Position numbers and translations under genes: made by a program. Below are positions 34,691 through 42,453 of a DNA stretch of 64,000 nt, piece after piece. A model generated the notes under the pieces. That model saw only the letters and a list, made by a program, of their open reading frames with translations. It ran no database searches and was not told the DNA's origin. Where the stretch lies: positions 124,001 to 188,000 of the forward strand of contig NZ_JBOJLM010000003.1 of the NCBI RefSeq assembly GCF_050750585.1, read 5' to 3'. Source of the stretch: Salinimicrobium sp050750585 (GTDB taxonomy: Bacteria; Bacteroidota; Bacteroidia; Flavobacteriales; Flavobacteriaceae). Numbering within the stretch: the stretch's first letter is position 1; each line of letters starts with the position of its first letter.

Positions 34691-34728
34691 AAAAAATGTC
34701 CGGGGGTAAATTTACCCCCGGACATTTT
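34691..34728 (-). terminator. terminator of the acyl-CoA ligase gene
   Basis: A perfect 18-bp inverted repeat, AAAATGTCCGGGGGTAAA (34693-34710) against its complement (34711-34728), with an A run on the left that is a T run on the minus strand. It lies 26 bp after the ligase stop. Confidence 0.92.
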
Positions 34729-34753
34729 GAATGTATTTTTTAAATAATTAATG

Positions 34754-36529
34754 CTACCTCTCGTAGATGCCGTCGTAAAGGTCCTGGTAAAGCTTTATGA
34801 TGTTGCGGCGTTTTAGCTTCATGGTAGGAGTGAGGTGTTCGCTCTCAATACTCCAAACATCGGGTGTAAGTTCAAATTTTTTGATCTTTTCCCAGCTTCC
34901 GAACTTTTGATTGTAAAAGTCTACTTCCTCCTGGATACGTTTTTTAACCTCTTCGTTATGAATAAGATCGGCATTACTCGGGCCTACTTCTATGTGTTTT
35001 CTTTTTGCCCATTCCCGAACAAATTCAAAATCGGGTTGTATGAGTGCAGCTGGCATTTTTTCACCCTCGCCAATCACCATTAATTCAGCAATAAAACGCG
35101 ACTGCTTCATTTGGTTCTCTATAACCTGGGGTGCAACATATTTTCCGCCAGAGGTCTTGAACATCTCCTTCTTGCGGTCGGTGATCTTCAGGAACCCTTC
35201 GCTGTCAAGCTCTCCAATATCTCCGGTGTGAAAATATCCGTCCCCGTTAATAGCTTGTTTTGTTTTCTCAGGTTCTTTGTAGTAGCCCATCATTACATTG
35301 GGTCCTTTACAAAGTATCTCGCCGTCTTCAGCGATCTTTACCTCTACATCTTTAAGGACTTTCCCTACCGTTCCAATCTTGAAACCGTGGTTTCTTTGGT
35401 CATTAACAGCAATTACAGGAGAAGTTTCGGTTAAGCCGTAGCCTTCCATCACCGGGATTCCTGCAGCTGCAAATACGCGGGCAAGTCTTGGCTGCAGTGC
35501 CGCACTTCCCGATACAATAAGTTCAATTCTACCACCCAGACCTTCTTTCCATTTAGAGAACACCAGCTTTCTGGCAATCTTAAGTCGGGTTTCATACCAC
35601 CAGCCATTAGCTCCGTAAGGCTCGTATTCAAGGCCAAGTTCAACTGACCAGAAGAAAAGCTTTTGCTTAACACCGCCCACGGTAGATCCTTTTGCAATGA
35701 TCTTGTCGTACACCTTTTCCAGCAGCCTTGGTACAGCCGAAATCACATGTGGCTTCACCTCCTTCAGGTTGTCACTTATCTTGTCTATAGATTCAGCAAA
35801 ATGAATAGAAACGCTGTAGTACTGATAGAGGTAGAGGATCATCCTCTCAAAAATGTGACATACGGGAAGAAAGCTGAGAGAAGTGTAGGTTCCAAACTCG
35901 AATGGTACGCGGTCTGAACTCAGCAGTACATCGCTAACAATGTTCTTATGGCTTAACATTACCCCTTTTGGTCTTCCGGTAGTTCCCGAAGTATAGATCA
36001 GCGTTGCAAGATCATCTTCTTTAACTGCCTTTTTTCGCGCCTCAACTTCATCCTGATTAGATTGGTCTTCCCCCATTTTCAGGATTTCTTTCCAGTTATC
36101 GGCTCCGGGAATTTCATCAAAGGTGTAAACACCTTTTAATTGTGTGTTACTGCGAATGGTATTAACCTTGTCAAGTATCTCTTTATCTGATACAAAACAA
36201 TAAATAGACTCACTGTGATTGAGCACATATTCATAATCTTCTTCAGAAATGGTAGGGTAGATAGGTACATTTTGGGCACCCAGCTGTAAGATCCCAATGT
36301 CCATTATGTTCCATTCAGTCCGGTTACTGGTCGAGATCACTGCGATCTTATCATTGGGCTGAATGCCCAGTCGTAGCAATCCGCGGCTCATGGCGTTGGC
36401 CTGGTCTACATATTCCTGAGAAGAAAGGGCTTCCCATTTCCCATTATACTTGGTGACCAGGGATTTTTCCCGTGGTGCGTTTTCTAATTGGAAATAGGGA
36501 AAGTCAAAAAGTCTTTTTATTTCAATCAT
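34754..36529 (-). CDS. long-chain fatty acid-CoA ligase (AMP-forming)
   Basis: A 591-residue AMP-binding enzyme that activates long-chain fatty acids with ATP and CoA. The P-loop motif LIYTSGTTGRPKGVMLSHKN starts near residue 178, the AMP-binding YGLTETSP near 365, the FHTGDIGELDSEGFLKITDR block near 440, and the C-terminal domain carries the GGKYVAPQVIENQMK catalytic lysine region. Length and lack of a signal peptide fit the FadD/FAA1-like group with the LTPTMKLKRRNI ending. It is a single-gene unit with its own promoter and terminator. No link to the sugar genes is evident. The exact chain-length preference is unknown. Confidence 0.93.
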   Translation of the reverse strand: MIEIKRLFDFPYFQLENAPREKSLVTKYNGKWEALSSQEYVDQANAMSRGLLRLGIQPNDKIAVISTSNRTEWNIMDIGILQLGAQNVPIYPTISEEDYEYVLNHSESIYCFVSDKEILDKVNTIRSNTQLKGVYTFDEIPGADNWKEILKMGEDQSNQDEVEARKKAVKEDDLATLIYTSGTTGRPKGVMLSHKNIVSDVLLSSDRVPFEFGTYTSLSFLPVCHIFERMILYLYQYYSVSIHFAESIDKISDNLKEVKPHVISAVPRLLEKVYDKIIAKGSTVGGVKQKLFFWSVELGLEYEPYGANGWWYETRLKIARKLVFSKWKEGLGGRIELIVSGSAALQPRLARVFAAAGIPVMEGYGLTETSPVIAVNDQRNHGFKIGTVGKVLKDVEVKIAEDGEILCKGPNVMMGYYKEPEKTKQAINGDGYFHTGDIGELDSEGFLKITDRKKEMFKTSGGKYVAPQVIENQMKQSRFIAELMVIGEGEKMPAALIQPDFEFVREWAKRKHIEVGPSNADLIHNEEVKKRIQEEVDFYNQKFGSWEKIKKFELTPDVWSIESEHLTPTMKLKRRNIIKLYQDLYDGIYER

Positions 36530-36555
36530 TTATTGATTTGTTACAATAGTCTGTG

Positions 36556-36584
36556 CAAAATAGCAAAAGAAGCATCTATTTCAA
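36556..36584 (-). promoter_or_regulatory. promoter of the acyl-CoA ligase gene
   Basis: Minus strand TTG (36582-36584), 19 bp, TATTTTG (36556-36562). This lacks one base of the spacer in TAnnTTTG but has the right spacing, and sits 27 bp before the start codon. Confidence 0.4.
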
Positions 36585-36607
36585 ATAAAATTTACAAAAT
36601 CTCATAT

Positions 36608-37786
36608 TTAGACGCAGGATTTTAATAAATCGAGCCCTTCGAGAGCTGTTTCACTGGTCATTTCGAAATTAGGAAGAAACAGGAGGGCAGCACCCTCGGT
36701 GTTCATTAACAGGCCTTTCTCAAGGGCTTTTTCTTTTATGTTTGAGGCATAATCTTTATCGTGAACCTCTACACCAATAGCAGCGCCCTTAATTCGCACG
36801 TCGGGCTTTTCTCTAAAATTTACTTCGGAAATGCCCTTTTTGAAGGTTTTTGCGAGCTGTTCTATATTGTCGAAAAGTCTTTTTTCGTTCTTCTGAAGGT
36901 AGTTGAGCGCCGCCAGAGATGCATCTACCGAAATTGGATGCCATCCATAAGACGAATATAATCCAATTTTTCTACCCACTTTTTCATCAATGGCCAATGT
37001 GGTCATTACTGCGCCCATTCCGGCATGTCCGGCAGTAATGGCTTTAGCCATGCACAAGATGTCGGGTTCAATATCAAAGTGTTCAGAAGCAAACATTTTT
37101 CCGGTTCTTCCAAAACCTGTAATGGCTTCATCCATGATCAGCAATGTGCCTGTTACTTTACAAATTTTGTCAAGGTCTTTCATGAATTCAGCTTCGGGAA
37201 TTACTACGCCGAGGTTGATGATGACGGGTTCCATAATGACTGCCGCAAAATCTTTTGTTGAAAGCAGTTTTTTCACCCGGTCCAGTTTTTCCTGGTTCAG
37301 CGGCAGTTCCAGTTTTTCACACCCTTCTAAAAGATTCGGGAAAGATCTTCGCTTTTTTGTAGCGCCTATGCTTAAAGCGCCCACCGTATTCCCGTGGTAG
37401 CTTCCTTCAACGGAGAGGATCTTTTTTCTGCCGGTGTACATGGTGGCCATTTCAAGAGCGGCTTCCACAGCTTCCGATCCTCCTGTCATCCTGTAGGCTT
37501 TCTGAAGTTTTCCGGGTGCCAGTTCAGCCAAAAGTTCAGCCAGTTCATTCCACGGCTTGTAGTGAAAGTTAGGATAAACGTAAGCCGGACGGTCTTTCTT
37601 CCGAATGGCTTCCTCAATTTCTTCAACGCCCCAGCCAAGATTTCCGACTCCGGCGCCTCCCAGAAAATCCACATATTTCTTTCCGTTAGCATCATAGACG
37701 TAGCTGCCCTTTGCTTTTACAACTTCCAGTTGCATAGCAGGATTCCCGCGTCCAAAATACGGTTCGTCTTTATCTGTGTTATTCAT
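36608..37786 (-). CDS. class III aminotransferase, PLP-dependent
   Basis: A 392-residue PLP enzyme of the ornithine/putrescine/acetylornithine aminotransferase class. Conserved features: FLGGAGVGNLGWG (41-53), RMTGGSEAVEAALEMA (99-114), SVEGSYHGNTVGALSIG (125-141), the cofactor Asp219 in LLIMDEAITGFGRTGK and the Schiff-base Lys248 in LCMAKAITAGHAGMG. The His in the SYHGNT block stacks on PLP as usual. The substrate cannot be fixed: 4-aminobutyrate, putrescine, ornithine or a beta-amino acid are all possible. It lies alone between the ligase and a divergent lipoprotein gene, which gives no clue. Confidence 0.88.
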   Translation of the reverse strand: MNNTDKDEPYFGRGNPAMQLEVVKAKGSYVYDANGKKYVDFLGGAGVGNLGWGVEEIEEAIRKKDRPAYVYPNFHYKPWNELAELLAELAPGKLQKAYRMTGGSEAVEAALEMATMYTGRKKILSVEGSYHGNTVGALSIGATKKRRSFPNLLEGCEKLELPLNQEKLDRVKKLLSTKDFAAVIMEPVIINLGVVIPEAEFMKDLDKICKVTGTLLIMDEAITGFGRTGKMFASEHFDIEPDILCMAKAITAGHAGMGAVMTTLAIDEKVGRKIGLYSSYGWHPISVDASLAALNYLQKNEKRLFDNIEQLAKTFKKGISEVNFREKPDVRIKGAAIGVEVHDKDYASNIKEKALEKGLLMNTEGAALLFLPNFEMTSETALEGLDLLKSCV

Positions 37787-37990
37787 CCTTCGGTTTTTCC
37801 TCTTAAGTTAAGAATCATCAGCCGAAATTCTGTTATAGAAAGGTGAAATGCCTGCACCTGATTTGTGATTTTCCGAAGAAATAATCCTCCAAGTGGGTTA
37901 AAAATGTAATAATTCAGTTAAATGACTAATATACAGAAGATTAAATGTTTAAATTGAAAAGAAAGAAGTAAAAAACAAAAATCAACAGCT

Positions 37991-38581
37991 ATGAAAAAAC
38001 TCAATCTTATTGTTTTCTTATTAATAGGAGCATTTATTCTGGGGTGTGGCCCTAGAGTGGCAACCCAAAAAACCACCTCAAAAGATCTCGGTAATTATGA
38101 CTCTTTTGCATATTTACCCAATTCTAACGTTAGTGCCGAAAACCTGCCAATGGATTCTGAAGATGTGAACCGGGCTGTAATTGAGGCGGTAAATATGAAC
38201 ATGAGGGAAGCAGGATACAACCTTGATCGTCAAGATCCAGATTTACTTGTTCTTATAAGTACCGAAACAGATACTGAAGTAGAAACCACAACAGACGCTG
38301 TTTATGCTACTTATCCTTACACCACTGGCGTGAGAACAATAAACCCGCTTTACAATAACTACTACTACGGCGGATATGCCGGATACAATAATATTGTTGG
38401 CTACGATATCGATACTTATGCATATGAAGAAGGTACCGTGGTTATTAATCTTGTAGACCGCGAAACAAAAAATACAGTCTGGAAAGGTGTGGCATCAGAG
38501 AGCCTTAGCAGCCAAAGCAATATTCAGGGAATAAGGGATCTCGTAAATGCCATTTTTGAAGAGTATCCAATCAACAACTAA
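37991..38581 (+). CDS. DUF4136 family lipoprotein
   Basis: A 196-residue lipoprotein with lipobox ILGC (Cys19). The rest matches the DUF4136 pattern: YDSFAYLPNSN near the start, NRAVIEAVNMNMREAGYNL, DPDLLVLISTETDTEVE, a Tyr/Asn/Gly-rich stretch (PLYNNYYYGGYAGYNN, about 119-134), then GTVVINLVDRETKNTVWKGVA. These proteins are small envelope lipoproteins of unknown function, common in Bacteroidota and Proteobacteria. The gene is monocistronic with a strong terminator. The tyrosine-rich stretch looks flexible and could be an exposed loop. Confidence 0.88.
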   Translation: MKKLNLIVFLLIGAFILGCGPRVATQKTTSKDLGNYDSFAYLPNSNVSAENLPMDSEDVNRAVIEAVNMNMREAGYNLDRQDPDLLVLISTETDTEVETTTDAVYATYPYTTGVRTINPLYNNYYYGGYAGYNNIVGYDIDTYAYEEGTVVINLVDRETKNTVWKGVASESLSSQSNIQGIRDLVNAIFEEYPINN

Positions 38582-38600
38582 GATTTGTAATCCAAGATTA

Positions 38601-38637
38601 AAAAAAAAGGTCCGGAGTTTCTTCCGGACCTTTTTTT
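38601..38637. terminator. bidirectional terminator between the DUF4136 gene and purL
   Basis: Ten-bp GC-rich stem AAGGTCCGGA (38607-38616) and TCCGGACCTT (38623-38632), with an A run before and a T run after, located between convergent genes. Confidence 0.95.
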
Positions 38638-38641
38638 ATGC

Positions 38642-41600
38642 TTAATTCTCCTGCTTTTCAAGCCATTTCCTGGCATTGACAAAAGCCTCTATCCAGGGAC
38701 TAACTTCATCCTGCCGGTCTTTTGGGTAATGTGCCCAGTTCCACGGGAAGGTAGAGCGTTCAAGGTGCGGCATCATGGCTAAATGACGGCCATTGTCACT
38801 CACAATCATAGCGGTATTGTAGTGCGAACCATTGGGGTTTGAAGGATAGGTTTCATAGCCGTACTTTCCAATGATCTTATATCGCTCCACTTCATACGGG
38901 AAACTGAATTTCCCTTCTCCGTGGGCCGCCCATATTCCGAGTCTGGTACCCGATAAAGAGTGCATCATCACCGAATCATTTTCAGCAATTTCCATAGAGG
39001 TGAAATTACATTCGAATTTATGGGATTCGTTGTGCAGCATTTTTGGCTTCTCCTTGTGGTCTGGATGTAACAAACCAAGCTCCATAAACAGTTGGCAACC
39101 ATTACAAACTCCCAGGGAAAGCGTGTTTTCTCTTGCAAAGAAATTGTCTAGAGCTGCTTTTGCTTTTTCATTGTATAAGAAAGCGCCGGCCCAGCCTTTG
39201 GCACTTCCCAGCACATCTGAATTTGAGAACCCGCCTACTGCAGCAATAAATTGTATATCCTCAAGAGTTTCACGGCCTGAGATGAGGTCGGTCATGTGAA
39301 CATCCTTCACATCAAAGCCGGCAAGATCCATGGCATACGCCATTTCTCTTTCAGAATTTGAGCCTTTCTCTCTAATGATCGCCGCTTTAATTCGCGACTC
39401 CCCTCCTTTGGAGGGGCCAGGGGAGGCCGGTAATTTTCCACTGAAACCTTCCGGGAATTTGAAGTGCAGCGGCTGTTTTGCGTAATTCTTATATCGTTCG
39501 GTAGCATTGTCTATTCCACTCTGCCTCTCATCAAGCAGGAATGAAGTACGGCCCCAGGTATCGCGTAGCTTCGGAATATCAAACTTCAGGGTTTGATCTC
39601 CGTTTTTGATCTTTAGGGTTTTACCTTCAGTGGCTTTTCCAATCTTAAAGAATGCTACTCCTTTTTCCTTTAAAATGGCTTCTACGGAAGCATCTTTTGC
39701 CTGAAACACAATTCCGGAGTTCTCCGAAAATAGCATTTTCACGCTGTCTTTTTCCCCAAGTTTAGTGAGGTTAAATTCTGCTGCAAGATCGACATCTGCA
39801 AAGCACATTTCGAGAAGGGTTGTGATCAATCCGCCCGAAGCCACATCGTGACCGGCCAGGATCAAATCTTTCCTTATCAACTCCTGCACAGTATTAAATG
39901 CGGCAGCAAAATGTTTATTGTCTTTAATCGTAGGTGCCTCGGATCCAACTTTATTCAGAATTTGCCCAAAAGAAGAACCTCCCAATTTAAATTCATCCTG
40001 TGAAAAATTGATGTAATAGATGGCGCCACCGTTTTTTTGAAGTACGGGTTCAACTACTTTTGTGATCTCGTCGCAATGCCCCGCAGCCGAAATGATTACC
40101 GTACCCGGCGCCAGAACGTTTCCGTCTTCATAACGCTGTTTCATAGAAAGGGAATCCTTCCCGGTAGGAACATTTATCCCGAGGGAAATAGCAAAATCTG
40201 ATACTCCCTGCACAGCTTCATAAAGCCTTGCATCTTCACCTTCGTTGTTGCACGGCCACATCCAGTTTGCCGACAAAGAGACCGATTTTAAGCCCTTTTC
40301 AAGAGGTGCCCATACAATGTTGGTAAGTGCTTCGGCAATAGAGTTGCGCGACCCGGCAACAGGATCGATCAATGCCGAAACAGGGGAGTGGCCAATTGAA
40401 GTTGCCACGCCTTCCTTACCTTTATAATCAAGCGCCATCACTCCGCAGTTGTTAAGCGGCAACTGTAAAGGTCCGGCAGTTTGTTGTTTTGCTACCCTTC
40501 CGGTTACGCAACGGTCAACTTTATTGGTAAGCCAGTCTTTTGAACCAACAGCCTCAAGTTGCAGCACCTGCTCCAGGTATTTCTGAAAGTTATTCGGGTT
40601 GTAATCAACTTCGGCATATTTTCTTTCAATGGTTTTATCTTTCATCACCATTTTTGGAGAACTGCCAAACATATCTGCAAGGGCAAGATCCATCGGCTTG
40701 TCGCCCTTTGTCTTGCTCTCAAAAGTGAACTGTCTGTCATTGGTTACATGACCCACGGCGTAAAGTGGCGTTCGTTCTCTTTCGGCGATCTTCTGCATAT
40801 GCTGCAGGTCTTTATCTGAAATAATTAACCCCATTCGCTCCTGAGATTCATTGCCAATGATCTCTTTTGCTGAAAGGGTAGGATCTCCCACCGGAAGTTT
40901 ATCAAGATCGATATTGCCGCCTGTGTCTTCAACAAGTTCGCTAAGACAGTTGAGGTGTCCGCCCGCACCGTGGTCGTGAATGGAAACAATTGTATTTTCA
41001 TCTGCCTCCACCATTGCACGAATGGTGTTGGCAGCTCGTTTTTGCATTTCGGGGTTGGAACGTTGAATTGCATTCAATTCAATTCCGCTACTGAATTCCC
41101 CGGTATCTGCTGAAGATACTGCGGCACCACCCATACCAATACGGTAATTCTCGCCTCCAAGAACCACGATTTGATCTCCTTCTTTTGGAGCTCCTTTAAT
41201 CGCCTGTTCTGCTTTACCGTAGCCAATTCCGCCAGCCATCATAATTACTTTGTCATAACCCAGCGCCCTTCTATCTTCTGAATGCTCAAAAGTGAACACC
41301 GAACCTGCAATTAGCGGCTGCCCGAACTTATTTCCGAAATCTGAAGCCCCGTTGGAAGCTTTTATAAGGATGTCCATTGGCGTTTGATAAAGCCATGGCC
41401 TTGCCGGGAAAGCGTCTTCCCAGGCTCTGTCTTTTTCAAGCCTTGAGTAAGAGGTCATATAAACGGCAGTTCCTGCGAGCGGAAGAGAACCTTTTCCACC
41501 GGCCAGCCTGTCGCGAATCTCCCCGCCACTTCCTGTTGCAGCCCCGTTAAAAGGTTCAACCGTAGTTGGGAAGTTGTGAGTTTCTGCTTTTAAGGAAATT

Positions 41601-42322
41601 ACCGAATCAAAATCTTTTTTCCTGTAAAAGTCGGGCTTGTCTGCTGACTGTGGAGCGAACTGCTCCACTCTTGGCCCTTTTACAAAGGCCACGTTATCTT
41701 TATAAGCCGAAACTATATCGTTCGGGTTTTCTTCGGAAGTTTTCCTGATGAGCTTAAAGAGCGAAACAGGTTTTTCTTTACCGTCTATCTCAAAAACGCC
41801 GTTGAAGATCTTGTGACGACAGTGTTCGGAATTCACCTGGGAAAATCCGAAAACTTCGGAATCTGTAAGTTTGCGGCCTATTTTTTCTGAAAGTTTTTCC
41901 AGGTAATCTACCTCTTCGTCGTTTAGCGCTAAACCTTCTTTGTTGTTGTAAGCAGCAATATTCTCTACTTCGCGAACAGGTTCGGGATCTATGTTAATAG
42001 TAAAAATATCCTGATCAAGACCCTTATACAGCTGTGAAAGCATAGGATCAAAATCGTGGTAATTGTCATCAACCTCAATGAATTCCTCAATTCTAAGAAT
42101 GCCTTCAATCCCCATGTTCTTAGTGATCTCAACGGCATTTGTGCTCCAGGGGGTGATCATGGCGGCACGGGGACCAACAAAAAAATCTGCCAGGGCAGAT
42201 TTATCTAAATATTGAGCGTTTCCAAAAAGCCAGTTTAATTTGACTATTTTTTCAGCCGAAAGTGACTTGTGGGTTTGAACCGCATACACCTTGTTAGGCT
42301 TGTTTCCGAAGAATAGGATCAT
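38642..42322 (-). CDS. purL: phosphoribosylformylglycinamidine synthase (PurL)
   Basis: A 1226-residue single-chain enzyme of purine synthesis that converts FGAR, glutamine and ATP to FGAM. I start at the ATG at 42322 (MILFFGNKPNKVY), because the promoter -7 box lies at 42353-42360 and would cover the longer reading. Order: N-terminal PurS-like part; linker with FGFSQVNSEHCRHKIFNG; two AIRS-type halves (ETHNFPTTVEPFNGAATGSGG; IVSIHDHGAGGHL; PTGKDSLSMKQRYEDG; AGHDVASGGL); and a glutaminase with catalytic Cys in LGVCNGCQLFMEL and His in WAAHGEGKF. A short segment ASPGPSKGGES between the last two domains is encoded by a palindromic repeat at 39396-39430. Monocistronic. Confidence 0.96.
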   Translation of the reverse strand: MILFFGNKPNKVYAVQTHKSLSAEKIVKLNWLFGNAQYLDKSALADFFVGPRAAMITPWSTNAVEITKNMGIEGILRIEEFIEVDDNYHDFDPMLSQLYKGLDQDIFTINIDPEPVREVENIAAYNNKEGLALNDEEVDYLEKLSEKIGRKLTDSEVFGFSQVNSEHCRHKIFNGVFEIDGKEKPVSLFKLIRKTSEENPNDIVSAYKDNVAFVKGPRVEQFAPQSADKPDFYRKKDFDSVISLKAETHNFPTTVEPFNGAATGSGGEIRDRLAGGKGSLPLAGTAVYMTSYSRLEKDRAWEDAFPARPWLYQTPMDILIKASNGASDFGNKFGQPLIAGSVFTFEHSEDRRALGYDKVIMMAGGIGYGKAEQAIKGAPKEGDQIVVLGGENYRIGMGGAAVSSADTGEFSSGIELNAIQRSNPEMQKRAANTIRAMVEADENTIVSIHDHGAGGHLNCLSELVEDTGGNIDLDKLPVGDPTLSAKEIIGNESQERMGLIISDKDLQHMQKIAERERTPLYAVGHVTNDRQFTFESKTKGDKPMDLALADMFGSSPKMVMKDKTIERKYAEVDYNPNNFQKYLEQVLQLEAVGSKDWLTNKVDRCVTGRVAKQQTAGPLQLPLNNCGVMALDYKGKEGVATSIGHSPVSALIDPVAGSRNSIAEALTNIVWAPLEKGLKSVSLSANWMWPCNNEGEDARLYEAVQGVSDFAISLGINVPTGKDSLSMKQRYEDGNVLAPGTVIISAAGHCDEITKVVEPVLQKNGGAIYYINFSQDEFKLGGSSFGQILNKVGSEAPTIKDNKHFAAAFNTVQELIRKDLILAGHDVASGGLITTLLEMCFADVDLAAEFNLTKLGEKDSVKMLFSENSGIVFQAKDASVEAILKEKGVAFFKIGKATEGKTLKIKNGDQTLKFDIPKLRDTWGRTSFLLDERQSGIDNATERYKNYAKQPLHFKFPEGFSGKLPASPGPSKGGESRIKAAIIREKGSNSEREMAYAMDLAGFDVKDVHMTDLISGRETLEDIQFIAAVGGFSNSDVLGSAKGWAGAFLYNEKAKAALDNFFARENTLSLGVCNGCQLFMELGLLHPDHKEKPKMLHNESHKFECNFTSMEIAENDSVMMHSLSGTRLGIWAAHGEGKFSFPYEVERYKIIGKYGYETYPSNPNGSHYNTAMIVSDNGRHLAMMPHLERSTFPWNWAHYPKDRQDEVSPWIEAFVNARKWLEKQEN
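39396..39430. repeat. REP-like palindromic repeat inside purL
   Basis: The plus strand reads GACTCCCCTCC, TTT, GGAGGGGCC, AGGGGAGGCC: a 7-bp stem CCCCTCC/GGAGGGG (39400-39416) with a TTT loop and a partial repeat of the arm. From memory this string is a frequent interspersed repeat of Bacteroidota genomes, usually between genes. Here it is read in frame and encodes an 11-residue linker of PurL. Confidence 0.65.
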
Positions 42323-42352
42323 TCTGTGGGTTTTGTGTTGTTTGTAAAGAAG

Positions 42353-42381
42353 CAAATTTACATCTTTTTAGAAGATAACAA
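42353..42381 (-). promoter_or_regulatory. promoter of purL
   Basis: Minus strand TTG (42379-42381), 18 bp, TAAATTTG (42353-42360), an exact TAnnTTTG match. The transcript would start near 42346, about 24 bases before the chosen start codon, and this decides the start of purL. Confidence 0.75.
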
Positions 42382-42396
42382 TTGTGTGGAAAATGA

Positions 42397-42434
42397 AAAA
42401 AGCCACAAATTCTACGTAGAATTTGTGGCTTTTT
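42397..42434 (-). terminator. terminator of the endonuclease I gene
   Basis: A perfect inverted repeat with arms GCCACAAATTCTAC (42402-42415) and GTAGAATTTGTGGC (42416-42429), bordered by A5-6 and T5. It follows the endonuclease stop on the minus strand by about 20 bp. Confidence 0.92.
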
Positions 42435-42453
42435 AACAGGTTTAGATTAAGAC

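Noticed and set aside
38871..39299. Antisense open frame of 142 codons within purL
   Set aside because: It covers the conserved glutaminase region of PurL and has no recognisable features.
42323..42355. Longer start of PurL
   Set aside because: The extra codons overlap the exact TAAATTTG promoter box at 42353-42360, so they precede the likely start of transcription.
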